Assembly (NCBI RefSeq): GCF_000320405.1
Contig: NZ_KB291645.1
Location: 62,001-126,000, forward strand
Direction of reading: 5' to 3'
Source of the DNA: Clostridium celatum DSM 1785
Lineage (GTDB): Bacteria; Bacillota; Clostridia; Clostridiales; Clostridiaceae
DNA length: 64,000 nt
Part shown: positions 1 to 8,968 of the stretch, one piece after another
How the letters are laid out: each line of letters starts with the position of its first letter
How positions within the stretch are numbered: position 1 is the first letter of the stretch
Made by a program: the position numbers and the translations under genes
The notes under the pieces: generated by a model
What the model saw: only the letters and a program-made list of their open reading frames with translations
What the model was told of the DNA's origin: nothing
Database searches by the model: none

Positions 1-81
1 GCTTCTTGAATCAGCAACAACAACTCTGTAGAAAGGAGCTTTCTTAGCACCCATTCTTCTTAATCTGATTTTTACTGCCAT
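1..81 (-). CDS. rpsP: 30S ribosomal protein S16 (5' part only)
   Basis: The first 27 codons of ribosomal protein S16, cut by the left edge of the window. The N-terminus [20 protein letters not shown] is the conserved S16 start, which holds the RNA-binding basic strand. A strong AAAGGAGGTGAAAT site precedes the ATG. S16 binds 16S rRNA early in 30S assembly. It lies 40 bp downstream of ffh on the same strand; the order ylxM-ffh-rpsP is standard in Firmicutes and points to co-transcription with ffh. Identity is clear from the N-terminus; the rest cannot be judged. Confidence 0.95.
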   Translation of the reverse strand, partial: MAVKIRLRRMGAKKAPFYRVVVADSRS

Positions 82-121
82 TAATTTCACCTCCTTTAAA
101 GGGTTATTTATATATAAACTC

Positions 122-1471
122 TTAAAAAGGTAATTTACCAAATAAACCTTTCTTGGACTTTTTAGTAAGTGATTTCATTTGCTTCATTTGCTTTCTCATC
201 ACTTCATGTCCTTTTATGAGTTTGTTAACATCTTGTAGTGTTGTACCAGATCCTTTTGCTATTCTCTTCTTTCTTGAAGAAGAACCAACTATTAGTTTAG
301 GATTTCTTCTTTCCTTTGGAGTCATAGAATAAATTATTGATCTTACTTTTGCAAGTTCTTTTTCACCAGCATCAAAATCAACATCTTTAAGTTCTTTAGG
401 AATTCCTGGTATCATCTCCATAAGTTTACTTATAGACCCTAACTTTTTCATTTGATCCATTGCAGTTAAGTAGTCATCATAAGTAAAATCATTTTCCATC
501 ATCTTTTGTCCAAGCTCTTTAGCCTCTTTTTCATCAATAGCTTCTTGAGCTTTTTCAATTAATGAAAGTACATCACCCATTCCAAGAATTCTACTAGACA
601 TTCTATCTGGATGGAATACTTCAAAATCATTCATCTTTTCCCCAACACCAATAAATTTAACTGGCTTTTGAGTCATATGTCTGATTGATAAGGCAGCTCC
701 ACCTCTTGTATCTCCATCAAGTTTTGTTAATATAACTCCTGAGATATCAAGCGCTTCATTGAAGGTCTCTGCAACATTTACTGCATCTTGACCTGTCATA
801 GAATCAACAACAAGTAATATTTCTGAAGGATTTACTTCAGCCTTTACATCTTTAAGTTCTGTCATTAATTCTTCATCTATATGAAGTCTACCAGCTGTAT
901 CTATAATTACAACATTATTTCCATTTTCCCTTGCATATTGTATACCTTCTTTAGCAATTTGTACAGGGTTAATTTTATCCCCCTTTTGGAAAACTGGAAT
1001 GTCAATTTGCTTTCCTACTACCTCTAATTGTTTTATAGCTGCTGGTCTATAAATATCACAAGCAACTAAAAGAGGCTTTTTATTCTTATCTTTTCTTAAT
1101 TGTAGTGCTAGTTTACCACACATTGTAGTTTTACCTGCTCCTTGAAGCCCAACTAACATAATAACAGTTGGCCCTACACTAGAGAAGTTAATTTTACTTT
1201 CACTACCTCCCATAAGATCAGTTAGCTCTTCATTTACAATCTTTATAACTTGTTGAGCTGGTGTTAAACTTTCTAACACTTCGCTACCAACACACTTCTC
1301 ACTAACATTTTTTACAAAAGTTTTTACAACTTTGAAATTAACGTCAGCTTCTAATAATGCAAGCTTTACTTCTCTCATGGCTTCTTTAATATCTTTTTCG
1401 CCTAATTTGCCCTTACCTCTAAGTTTTTTAAATGTTTCTTGTAACTTATCAGCTAAACCTTCAAAAGCCAT
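122..1471 (-). CDS. ffh: Signal recognition particle GTPase Ffh
   Basis: Ffh binds the SRP RNA and signal sequences of nascent membrane proteins and delivers ribosomes to FtsY at the membrane. The 449 residues match the family. The N domain spans about residues 1-90 and the G domain about 95-295, with P-loop GLQGAGKTT (108-116), DTAGR and the [10 protein letters not shown] motif. A methionine-rich M domain follows to the end, with MMEMIPG-type helices and a basic tail ([16 protein letters not shown]). A GGAGGG site precedes the ATG. It follows ylxM by 16 bp and precedes rpsP, so the three probably form one transcript from the promoter near 1867. Confidence 0.98.
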   Translation of the reverse strand: MAFEGLADKLQETFKKLRGKGKLGEKDIKEAMREVKLALLEADVNFKVVKTFVKNVSEKCVGSEVLESLTPAQQVIKIVNEELTDLMGGSESKINFSSVGPTVIMLVGLQGAGKTTMCGKLALQLRKDKNKKPLLVACDIYRPAAIKQLEVVGKQIDIPVFQKGDKINPVQIAKEGIQYARENGNNVVIIDTAGRLHIDEELMTELKDVKAEVNPSEILLVVDSMTGQDAVNVAETFNEALDISGVILTKLDGDTRGGAALSIRHMTQKPVKFIGVGEKMNDFEVFHPDRMSSRILGMGDVLSLIEKAQEAIDEKEAKELGQKMMENDFTYDDYLTAMDQMKKLGSISKLMEMIPGIPKELKDVDFDAGEKELAKVRSIIYSMTPKERRNPKLIVGSSSRKKRIAKGSGTTLQDVNKLIKGHEVMRKQMKQMKSLTKKSKKGLFGKLPF

Positions 1472-1487
1472 GTTAACCCTCCTACGC

Positions 1488-1817
1488 CTATAAACTTTCT
1501 AGCCTTTCCTTATAATTTATGTAATCTTCATCATTTAATGAATACTTAATTTTAAGGTCATCTAAAACACTTGCTATTTTGCTTTCTTTTTCTAAAGACT
1601 TTTCAAGTAAATTTAATTTACTCTCATAGGATAAAAATTGCTTATAACATCGCTTTATAAGGTCATGAATCGCTTGTCGACTCGTATTGTTTAATTCGGC
1701 AATCTCAGCTAAGGATAAATCATCGTTGTAATAAAGTTCCATAATGTTAATTTGTTTTTCCGTTAGTAATGCTCCATATAAATCCATTAATAACGAAATC
1801 TCAACTCTATCTTCCAT
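1488..1817 (-). CDS. ylxM: YlxM-type helix-turn-helix protein (UPF0122)
   Basis: A 109-residue member of the YlxM/UPF0122 family, almost always encoded just before ffh and thought to modulate SRP function or expression. Residues about 15-60 form a sigma-factor-like helix-turn-helix (LTEKQINIMELYYND, then LSLAEIAELNNTSRQAIHDL). The C-terminus is charged and helical. The reading frame can be opened two codons earlier at a TTG, but I chose the ATG because AAGGTGATTGGAT sits at the right distance and homologues begin MEDR. It is the first gene after a near-consensus promoter. Family membership is clear; the molecular role is only inferred from conserved linkage. Confidence 0.9.
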   Translation of the reverse strand: MEDRVEISLLMDLYGALLTEKQINIMELYYNDDLSLAEIAELNNTSRQAIHDLIKRCYKQFLSYESKLNLLEKSLEKESKIASVLDDLKIKYSLNDEDYINYKERLESL

Positions 1818-1843
1818 ATCCAATCACCTTACCCACATCTGAG

Positions 1844-1872
1844 ATTTTAACAGAATAATATTAGGGTGTCAA
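1844..1872 (-). promoter_or_regulatory. Sigma-A-type promoter for ylxM-ffh-rpsP
   Basis: On the minus strand a perfect -35 TTGACA (1867-1872) and a -10 TAAAAT (1844-1849) are separated by 17 bp. They lie about 25 bp upstream of the ylxM start. This is one of the best vegetative promoter matches in the window. Confidence 0.85.
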
Positions 1873-2033
1873 GTATTTTTACTTAACACTTTTATTTTTT
1901 TATTTGACCTTAAGTATAACGCTTGTAAACAGTGTCTTTCCTATACTTTAAATAATTTAAAACTTTTCCTTTACTCTAGTATTTTAATTACAAAAATACT
2001 TTTTAGCAACATTTTTTTATTTTAATATAATCA

Positions 2034-2070
2034 TCAAGCAATAAATTATAAATTTTAATTTATTGCTTGA
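2034..2070 (-). terminator. Hairpin downstream of ftsY (possible terminator)
   Basis: A 15-bp perfect inverted repeat (2034-2048 with 2056-2070, 7-nt loop) lies 17 bp past the ftsY stop. The stem is AT-rich, and the U-run on the minus strand starts only about 10 nt later, so efficiency is uncertain. It separates the ftsY group from the ylxM promoter. Confidence 0.5.
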
Positions 2071-2086
2071 CTTATCTAAAATTTTA

Positions 2087-3007
2087 CTAGAATAATGCTT
2101 CTACAAAACTTTCTGCATCAAACTCTTGTAAATCATCAATTCCTTCTCCTACCCCAATATACTTAACTGGTATATCAAGAGTATTTTTAATAGATATTAC
2201 AACTCCACCTTTTGCAGTTCCATCTAATTTAGTTAATACTATTCCATCAATCGGACAAACCTCCATAAATTGCTTTGCTTGAATTATAGCATTTTGTCCT
2301 GTAGTACCATCTAATACAAGTAAAGTTTCTTTTTTAACTCCTTGCATTTCTCTATCTATTATTCTATTTATTTTTCCTAACTCATCCATTAAATTCTTTT
2401 TATTATGCAGTCTCCCTGCAGTATCACAAATAAGCAAATCAACATTTCTTGATTTCGATGCATTTATAGCATCAAAAACTACTGCTGCCGGATCTGAACC
2501 TTCTTCATGTTTAACTATATCAACTTTAGCTCTTTCACTCCAAACAACTAATTGATCTATAGCACCTGCTCTAAATGTATCTGCTGCTGCTAATAAAACT
2601 TTTTTACCTTTAGCTTTATTCATTGCTGCAAGCTTTCCTATACTAGTAGTTTTACCAACGCCATTAACTCCTATAACTAAAACTACTTCCTTATCATTTT
2701 CATAGTTTTCTTCTTCCTCTTCTTTTTCACCAGACTTCATCATTTCAGCTATAACTGATTTTAAAGCAGGTCTTACAAGTTCTACATCATTTATCTTTTC
2801 TTTTCTTATTTTATCTTTTAGCTTTTCTATGATTTCCATTGTAGTATCCATACCAATATCAGCCATTATAAGAATTTCTTCTAATTCTTCGTATAAATCT
2901 TCATCAATTGTTACAGCTAAATTTAAAGCCTCATTAATTTTGTCAGTTAATGCATTTCTTGTTTTAGTTAATCCATTTTTTAAGTTATTAAACAATTTCC
3001 CAAACAT
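2087..3007 (-). CDS. ftsY: SRP receptor GTPase FtsY
   Basis: FtsY is the membrane-associated receptor that pairs with Ffh in a shared GTPase cycle to hand ribosomes to SecYEG. The 306-residue form lacks the long acidic A domain of enteric bacteria, as is usual in Firmicutes. A helical N domain (about 1-100) is followed by the G domain with GVNGVGKTT near 113-121, the DTFRAGA insertion-box segment, DTAGR and TKLDGTAKGG. AGGAGG precedes the ATG. It starts 11 bp after smc ends, and smc-ftsY linkage is typical of Clostridium and Bacillus, so the two are likely co-transcribed. Confidence 0.98.
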   Translation of the reverse strand: MFGKLFNNLKNGLTKTRNALTDKINEALNLAVTIDEDLYEELEEILIMADIGMDTTMEIIEKLKDKIRKEKINDVELVRPALKSVIAEMMKSGEKEEEEENYENDKEVVLVIGVNGVGKTTSIGKLAAMNKAKGKKVLLAAADTFRAGAIDQLVVWSERAKVDIVKHEEGSDPAAVVFDAINASKSRNVDLLICDTAGRLHNKKNLMDELGKINRIIDREMQGVKKETLLVLDGTTGQNAIIQAKQFMEVCPIDGIVLTKLDGTAKGGVVISIKNTLDIPVKYIGVGEGIDDLQEFDAESFVEALF

Positions 3008-3018
3008 ATTATTTCCTC

Positions 3019-6000
3019 CTAATTTTCCGATAAATCTACCGATACTACTTTTGAAATACCTTTTTCCTCCATAGTTATTCCATACATTACATCACTTGCT
3101 TCCATAGTTCCTTTTCTGTGCGTTATAACTATAAATTGAATATTTTCTGAAAACTCTTTTAAGAATTCAGCATATCTATAAACATTTGCATCATCTAATG
3201 CTGCTTCAATCTCATCTAATATACAGAATGGTGTTGGTTTCATTTTTAGTATTGCAAATAAAAGTGCAATAGCTGAAAGAACCTTTTCTCCCCCTGACAT
3301 TAAATTAATGTTTTGAAGTTTTTTACCTGGCGGCTGAACATTAATTATTATATTAGAATTTAAAACATCATCATCTGCTAATATAAGTTCTGCAGTTCCC
3401 CCTTTAAATAACTCCTTAAAAGTCTCTCCAAAGTTCTCATTTAATATTTCAAAGTTCTCTTTAAATAAATCCTGCATCCTTAAAGTCATTTCATTTATAA
3501 CTCCAAGTAATTCTTCCTTTGCTTTTTGTAGATCTTGTTCTTGCGTTGACATAAACTCATATTTTTCACAAACTTCATCAAATTCTACTATAGCAGCTAA
3601 ATTAACAGTTCCTAAAGCTGCAATCTTTACTTTTAGCTTTGAAATTATATCCTTTACTTCAGAATCATCAACAACTTCCATAGCAATTTCCTTTGCTTCT
3701 GCTAAAGTTAAATTCAATTCGCTGTTTAGTTTATTATATAAAGCTTCTTGTTCACTTTCAAGCTTAGCATTTAAAATTGCTCTTTTATTAAACTCATTTT
3801 CTAAATTTCTAATAATTTCAATTATTTCATTTGCAACACTATCTTTAGTTCTAAAATCTTCTTTAAGATTAATTCTTCTAATATCATCTTCTTTAAAAGC
3901 ATTTTCTAAATTAAGTATTCTAACATTTATTTCTTTTATTACTTCTTCTTTTCTTTTAATATTTTCTTCTAATGAAATTATTCCATTTTCTTTTTCCATT
4001 ATTTCAGCACGAAGAATTCTTATTCTAGCTTCCTTTTCATGGATTTCAGAAGTTTTAGAAACTAATTGCACTCTTTGCCCTTGAAGACTTTCTTCTAAAG
4101 TTGCATTAGTAATTTTCAAGTTTACTAATGTTTCTTTTAGTTCTTCTCTTTCTTTAGTTTTATCTTCTAAATCTTCTTCTAGTTTAGCTACTCTTTCTTT
4201 TCTTTCTATTGCTTTTTCATCTAACTTAGTCAACTCTTCTTCTTTCTTCTTAAGCTTTTCTAATATGCTATTTATAGAATTTTCATTTAGCTCAATTTCT
4301 TTTTCTTGATTTTTAATGGACTTTTCTAGTTTTTCACCTTCATTAATTAACCCTTTTATCTCTCCATCTAAAACAGTTAATTCAATATTTTTACCATGAA
4401 TTTCTTCTCTTTTATTTAAAATTTCTTCATCTAGGCTCTTAATATTATTTTTAATTTCGTTAAATCTATCAACTTCACTTATATGCTCTTCTTTTAACTT
4501 TATAATATTTTGCCCTAATTCTTCTATTTCTCTTTTTCTACCTAAAAGATTACTATTTTTCCCTTGTATACTTCCTCCAGTTAAAGCACCACCTGGACTT
4601 ATAACTTCACCAGTTAAAGTTACAATTTTATAATTATGTCTACCTATTTTAGATATATTTAATGCTGAATCCATATCTTCTGCAACAATAGTTCTACCTA
4701 AGTTATAATCTATTACACCTTTATACTTACTATCACACTTTATAATATCAGAAGCAATTCCAATAAAGCCTTTAGCATTTTTAACCTCTTTATTTAAATC
4801 TAAAGTTCTACCTTTAATAATGTTTAAAGGTAAAAATGTAGCTCTTCCAAGTCCTTTTGCTTTTAGATAAGCAATAAGCTTTTTAGCATCTTCATCTGTT
4901 GTTGTTATAACATTTGAAATGGCTGCTCCTAATGCTATTTCAATAGCAACTTCATACTTTTTATCTACTTTAAAAATTTCACCTAAAACCTTTATTTCTT
5001 TGATATTTGTAACCTTTCCTGTATCAACATGCTCCATAAGGTTCTTAACAGTCCTATTATATCCCTCATAATGTTTTTCTAAATTAGATAAAGTTTGATG
5101 AGTTGCTTCTGATTCATTTATCCTTTTTGATAATACCTTTAGTTTATTGTCCTGATTGTTTAACATTGAGTTAGCAGCTGATAGTTTTTTTCTTAAATCA
5201 ACAACCTCTTCTTCTAATTTTAAAATAGCCTCTTTTGTAATTAATATATTTTCCTTAAACTTTTCAATAGTTCCAATATTAATTTTTAGGTTTCCTCCTA
5301 AAGTTTTAATAGATTTAATTAATATGCCTTTTTGCTCACCTTTATTAAATACCTCTTTCTTTAATGAATTAATACTACTATTTATTTCAGAAGTTTTAGA
5401 TATAATTTCAAATTCTTCATTTTTTAATTTTGATAGCTCATTTTCAAAATTTGAAATAGCTTTAGTAGTTTCATCAATTAGAGTTTCTAATTCTCTAAGC
5501 TTTTTATTTTTTTCTCTATTCTCTTCTATTCTTATATTGAATGTTTTTTCTAACTCTTCTTTTTCTTTATTAAGAGAATTTAATTTCACTTCTAAATTCT
5601 TAATTTCATCATCTTCTTTAGAAATTATGTTTTTGAAATTACTAACTCTTTCTTTATATAATTCAATATCATTAGCATTTTGAGAGACTTGTTCTTTTTT
5701 ATTATAATATTCTTCTTTTTCTAGTTTATTTTTTCTTTCTAAATTTTCTATTTCATTTTGTAGTTTAGTTAAAATTTCTTTATGTGCTTCAAGTTCATCT
5801 TTCTTTGAATCTACAACCTTTTGTCTTTCTTTAATATCTAAACTTACTTTTTCTATCTCTTTCTGTACATTATCTATGTGATTTACCAATAATGATACTT
5901 CATTAACCTTTAACTCTTCTGCTAATACCTTATATTTTATAGCTTTTTCCTTTTCTATTCTTAAAGGTTCAAGTCTTTCTTCATATGTAGCTATAATATC

Positions 6001-6576
6001 TCTAATTCTAACTAAATTATTATCTGTATTATCAAGCTTTTTCTCAGCTTCTTCTTTTCTTGATTTATATTTTACAATACCAGCAGCTTCTTCAAACAAA
6101 GCTCTTCTTTCTTCTGGTTTACCACTTAATATAGCATCAATTTTACCTTGTCCTATTATTGAATACCCTTCTTTACCTATTCCTGTATCCATAAATAGTT
6201 CAGTTATATCTTTTAATCTACATTTTTGGTTATTAATTAAATATTCTGTTTCTCCTGATCTAAATATTCTTCTTGTAACAGTTACCTCATTATATTCTGT
6301 CTGTAATGTTCCATCGGAGTTATCTAATGTAAGAGACACTTGTGCTAAACCTAGTGGTTTTCTAAATTGAGTCCCTGCAAATATAACATCCTCCATTTTG
6401 CCTCCTCTTAGACTTTTAACACTTTGCTCTCCAAGTACCCATCTAACAGAATCTGAAACATTACTTTTTCCACTACCATTAGGACCTACAACAGCCGTTA
6501 CTCCTTTTTTAAACTTTAACTCAGTTTTATCAGCAAATGACTTAAACCCACGTAGCTCTAGGGATCTTAAAAACAT
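3019..6576 (-). CDS. smc: Chromosome segregation ATPase SMC
   Basis: SMC forms, with ScpA and ScpB, the condensin that compacts and separates sister chromosomes. The 1185 residues match bacterial SMC. The N-terminal head has Walker A GPNGSGKSN (31-39) and a Q-loop. A long coiled coil rich in E, K and L is interrupted near residues 510-660 by the hinge, which carries the glycine-rich VISPGGALTGG segment. A second coiled coil leads to the C-terminal head with signature LMSGGEK and Walker B FCILDEIEAALDD. Upstream is the DUF4044-like small gene and 11 bp downstream is ftsY. Nothing looks truncated. Confidence 0.98.
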   Translation of the reverse strand: MFLRSLELRGFKSFADKTELKFKKGVTAVVGPNGSGKSNVSDSVRWVLGEQSVKSLRGGKMEDVIFAGTQFRKPLGLAQVSLTLDNSDGTLQTEYNEVTVTRRIFRSGETEYLINNQKCRLKDITELFMDTGIGKEGYSIIGQGKIDAILSGKPEERRALFEEAAGIVKYKSRKEEAEKKLDNTDNNLVRIRDIIATYEERLEPLRIEKEKAIKYKVLAEELKVNEVSLLVNHIDNVQKEIEKVSLDIKERQKVVDSKKDELEAHKEILTKLQNEIENLERKNKLEKEEYYNKKEQVSQNANDIELYKERVSNFKNIISKEDDEIKNLEVKLNSLNKEKEELEKTFNIRIEENREKNKKLRELETLIDETTKAISNFENELSKLKNEEFEIISKTSEINSSINSLKKEVFNKGEQKGILIKSIKTLGGNLKINIGTIEKFKENILITKEAILKLEEEVVDLRKKLSAANSMLNNQDNKLKVLSKRINESEATHQTLSNLEKHYEGYNRTVKNLMEHVDTGKVTNIKEIKVLGEIFKVDKKYEVAIEIALGAAISNVITTTDEDAKKLIAYLKAKGLGRATFLPLNIIKGRTLDLNKEVKNAKGFIGIASDIIKCDSKYKGVIDYNLGRTIVAEDMDSALNISKIGRHNYKIVTLTGEVISPGGALTGGSIQGKNSNLLGRKREIEELGQNIIKLKEEHISEVDRFNEIKNNIKSLDEEILNKREEIHGKNIELTVLDGEIKGLINEGEKLEKSIKNQEKEIELNENSINSILEKLKKKEEELTKLDEKAIERKERVAKLEEDLEDKTKEREELKETLVNLKITNATLEESLQGQRVQLVSKTSEIHEKEARIRILRAEIMEKENGIISLEENIKRKEEVIKEINVRILNLENAFKEDDIRRINLKEDFRTKDSVANEIIEIIRNLENEFNKRAILNAKLESEQEALYNKLNSELNLTLAEAKEIAMEVVDDSEVKDIISKLKVKIAALGTVNLAAIVEFDEVCEKYEFMSTQEQDLQKAKEELLGVINEMTLRMQDLFKENFEILNENFGETFKELFKGGTAELILADDDVLNSNIIINVQPPGKKLQNINLMSGGEKVLSAIALLFAILKMKPTPFCILDEIEAALDDANVYRYAEFLKEFSENIQFIVITHRKGTMEASDVMYGITMEEKGISKVVSVDLSEN

Positions 6577-6594
6577 ATATTCACGCCTTTCTCA

Positions 6595-6687
6595 TTATAT
6601 TAAAGTAGGAAGTAATCCTAAAATAAATACTATTAACATAAAAATTGAGATTATATAAACTAATTTATCTCTAGTCTTTGCTTTCAT
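6595..6687 (-). CDS. Small DUF4044-like membrane peptide
   Basis: A 30-residue reading frame, MKAKTRDKLVYIISIFMLIV followed by FILGLLPTLI. It has a basic N-terminus and one hydrophobic segment (about residues 10-27), ending 18 bp before smc. From memory this matches the short DUF4044 family seen next to smc in clostridia: KxRDKL start, single membrane span, GLLPTL end. TGGAGTGAT lies about 7 nt before the chosen ATG; an in-frame ATG two codons upstream (6693) would give 32 residues but sits very close to that site. Function is unknown. The position suggests it leads the smc-ftsY transcript. Confidence 0.72.
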   Translation of the reverse strand: MKAKTRDKLVYIISIFMLIVFILGLLPTLI

Positions 6688-6747
6688 AAACATATCACTC
6701 CATTCTGTATTTAGTTTATAGCAAAGCAATAAAAATATCAATAAATC

Positions 6748-6807
6748 AACTCTTTAATAGTAAATTATTTTATTAAAAATTAAAGAGTTAAGTATATAAC
6801 CTAACTC
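6748..6807 (-). terminator. Terminator region after the radical SAM gene, with two competing hairpins
   Basis: Just past the stop at 6817 the minus-strand RNA can form a short hairpin (6802-6807 with 6785-6790) followed by UCUUUAAUUUUU, a weak terminator. The downstream arm can instead join an 11-bp pairing of 6779-6789 with 6748-6758. The two structures exclude each other. Termination here is plausible; a regulatory switch is only a possibility. Confidence 0.45.
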
Positions 6808-6816
6808 CTCAATAAA

Positions 6817-7848
6817 TTATATTTTAAATTCTTCCTTACTTTCAATTACAGTAAGTCTAATCTTTCCTCTTTTAACCTTTTTATTAACATTTACAAATAC
6901 TTTGCCGTCTCTATTTTTTGAAAAATCATTAAAGTATTGTTTTTTGTTAGCGTATAACTTACTTATATCTCTTTCATTCATCTCAATTAAAATATCTTTT
7001 TCTGAAGATACTTTTTCTTTTAATATATTACATAATGAAAACCCTTCAACAAGCTCTCTAAAAGCCGGATGGAATGGTCCATCTACAATATCCTTACCAG
7101 TGGTTATTGTATCTGTTGGTTGCAATCCAATTCTTATTACCTTAACCTTTGCTTTATTATATAACTTTAACATTTCACTTGAAATATATACAGCTTCTTC
7201 TAAAGTATAAGGTCTATACTCACCTCTAGTATACATAATTTCCATAGGAGTATCTTTAATAACAAGTGCAGGATATATTCTACATATATCTGGTTTCATT
7301 TCTATTGATTTTTTTGTAGTCTCTATATCTATCTCAAAATTATCTGAAGGAAGCCCTGGCATTATTTGATGCCCTAAAACAAATCCATATTCTTTTATAA
7401 GCTTAGATGCTTTTATAACATCTTCTACACTATGACCTCTTCCTGCTTTTTGTAATACTTCGTCATTTAATGATTGTACTCCAAGTTCTATTATATCTAC
7501 CGAATATTCTTTTAAATAGTCCAAAATATAAGAATTAATTGCATCTGGTCTAGTAGACAATCTTACTTTATGTATAAGACCTTTATTTTTATATTCTCTA
7601 GCAACCTCTAAAAGCTCTTTTTGTTTAGCGACACTTATAGCTGTAAATGTACCTCCAAAGAAAGAAACTTCAATAGTCGAACCTATAGTATTTATAGTAT
7701 TTAAATACTCTTCTATAGTATTCTTCACATCTGATGCAAATACTTCCTCAACTTTTCCTGCAATTCTATCTTGATTACAAAATACACATTGATGTGGACA
7801 ACCTTGATGTGAAATAAATATAGGAATTATATAATAATTCTTACTCAT
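6817..7848 (-). CDS. Elp3-like radical SAM protein
   Basis: A 343-residue radical SAM enzyme. The cluster motif appears near residues 17-25 as CPHQCVFC (CxxxCxxC), binding the 4Fe-4S cluster that cleaves S-adenosylmethionine. FFGGTFTAI and ELGVQSLNDEVL are typical of the Elp3/HemN-like branch, and clostridial copies next to rnc are commonly described as Elp3-like. It is much shorter than true Elp3 and no acetyltransferase domain is apparent, so tRNA wobble modification cannot be assumed. Its start overlaps the last 8 bp of rnc, which implies translational coupling. The substrate is unknown. Confidence 0.85.
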   Translation of the reverse strand: MSKNYYIIPIFISHQGCPHQCVFCNQDRIAGKVEEVFASDVKNTIEEYLNTINTIGSTIEVSFFGGTFTAISVAKQKELLEVAREYKNKGLIHKVRLSTRPDAINSYILDYLKEYSVDIIELGVQSLNDEVLQKAGRGHSVEDVIKASKLIKEYGFVLGHQIMPGLPSDNFEIDIETTKKSIEMKPDICRIYPALVIKDTPMEIMYTRGEYRPYTLEEAVYISSEMLKLYNKAKVKVIRIGLQPTDTITTGKDIVDGPFHPAFRELVEGFSLCNILKEKVSSEKDILIEMNERDISKLYANKKQYFNDFSKNRDGKVFVNVNKKVKRGKIRLTVIESKEEFKI

Positions 7849-8539
7849 CTATTTCCTCCAAACTCTTAAGAGCTGCCTTAGCTGCATTTTGCTCTGATTC
7901 TTTTTTACTATAACCTTCTCCACATGTAAATTCCTTATTATCTATTATAAGCTTTGTATAGAACTTTCTTCTGTGTGGCGGTCCTTCAAATTTAATAAGT
8001 TCATATACAATTGATATTTCCCCATTCTTTTGAAGATATTCTTGTAATCTTGTTTTATAATCTAAAATTATATCATTATTAATTGCTCTCTTTATTATAT
8101 CTTCAAATCTACCTATTATATAATCCTTTGCAAATTCCAATCCTTTGTCTAAATATATAGCTGCTATAAGTGCTTCTACTGCATCTGCTATTAACGATAC
8201 TCTTTCTCTACCACCTGTAAGCTCTTCACCTTTACTCATTCTTAAAAGATATCCTAAATTAAGACTTTTACCTATTTCATATAAGGAATTTTCACAAACA
8301 ATTAAACTACGTATTTTTGTTAATTCCCCTTCACTTTTTTCTTTAAAATTTAAAAATAGATATTCTGTTATACAAACTTGAAGAATCGCATCTCCTAAGA
8401 ACTCAAATCTTTCATTATACTCTTCATCTCTATGTTGATTTGCATATGATGAATGAGTTAAAGCTGTAATTAATAACTTAGGTTCATTAAATTTAATACC
8501 TATTATCTCTTCAGCTTCCTTTAGATAAAAATTATACAT
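7841..8539 (-). CDS. rnc: Ribonuclease III
   Basis: RNase III cuts double-stranded RNA in rRNA precursors and structured mRNAs. The 232 residues hold the endonuclease domain (about 1-155), with signature NERFEFLGDAIL near 42-53 and the second acidic site near DAVEALIAAIYLD. A double-stranded RNA-binding domain follows (about 160-230, ending KKESEQNAAKAALKSL). AAGGAGTGT precedes the ATG. Its stop overlaps the radical SAM gene. Linkage of acpP, rnc and smc matches Firmicutes, but the strong acpP terminator at 8632-8658 suggests rnc is mostly transcribed separately. Confidence 0.97.
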   Translation of the reverse strand: MYNFYLKEAEEIIGIKFNEPKLLITALTHSSYANQHRDEEYNERFEFLGDAILQVCITEYLFLNFKEKSEGELTKIRSLIVCENSLYEIGKSLNLGYLLRMSKGEELTGGRERVSLIADAVEALIAAIYLDKGLEFAKDYIIGRFEDIIKRAINNDIILDYKTRLQEYLQKNGEISIVYELIKFEGPPHRRKFYTKLIIDNKEFTCGEGYSKKESEQNAAKAALKSLEEIDE

Positions 8540-8631
8540 TTTTTACACTCCTTAAAAGTTTATTCTTCAAGTTGCTTTTTAAAGAAACAAATTCAAGAAT
8601 AAACTATTTCGTTTATTTGTTTTTATAGCAT

Positions 8632-8658
8632 AAAATCCCGCAAATACTGCGGGATTTT
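8632..8658 (-). terminator. Rho-independent terminator of acpP
   Basis: An 11-bp perfect GC-centred hairpin (8632-8642 with 8648-8658, 5-nt loop) begins 2 bp after the acpP stop. The AAAA/UUUU flanks serve as U-tract. This is a strong terminator and may act in both directions. Confidence 0.9.
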
Positions 8659-8660
8659 AC

Positions 8661-8891
8661 TTATTCCTCAACATGTGACTTTACAAATCTAACTACATCG
8701 CCAACAGTTACAAAGTTTTCTGCATCTTCGTCTGGAATTTCCATATCTAACTCATCTTCTAAAGCCATTATAAGCTCAACTATATCTAATGAATCTGCAT
8801 TTAAGTCCTCTAAAAATGATGAATCCATAGTTATTTCGTCTTCACTAATGCTTAGTTTATCAGCAATAATTTCTCTTATTTTATCAAACAT
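8661..8891 (-). CDS. acpP: Acyl carrier protein
   Basis: ACP carries growing fatty acyl chains on a 4'-phosphopantetheine arm. The 76 residues match the family, with the prosthetic-group serine in [16 protein letters not shown] and an acidic helix-rich sequence. An in-frame extension of seven codons is possible, but AGGAGGTGAAAGA directly precedes the ATG at 8891 and MFDKIREI is the expected start. It lies downstream of plsX, yet has its own promoter (8921-8949) and terminator, so a strong monocistronic message is likely. No fab genes are adjacent. Confidence 0.97.
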   Translation of the reverse strand: MFDKIREIIADKLSISEDEITMDSSFLEDLNADSLDIVELIMALEDELDMEIPDEDAENFVTVGDVVRFVKSHVEE

Positions 8892-8920
8892 TCTTTCACC
8901 TCCTAAACACACCCATTTAG

Positions 8921-8949
8921 ATAATATTATATATTAAACCTGTCGTCAA
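8921..8949 (-). promoter_or_regulatory. Probable acpP promoter
   Basis: On the minus strand TTGACG (8944-8949) and TATTAT (8921-8926) are spaced 17 bp apart, about 30 bp before the acpP start, in the gap after plsX. This would give acpP expression independent of the rpmF-plsX transcript. Confidence 0.7.
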
Positions 8950-8968
8950 TATACATTTTTTATATTTT

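Noticed and set aside
5156-5683. 175-codon plus-strand frame inside smc
   Set aside because: It is antisense to the smc coiled coil, and its S/F/L-rich translation is the mirror of E/K codons. The same applies to the other long antisense frames, such as those in ackA, recG, fakA and the permease gene.
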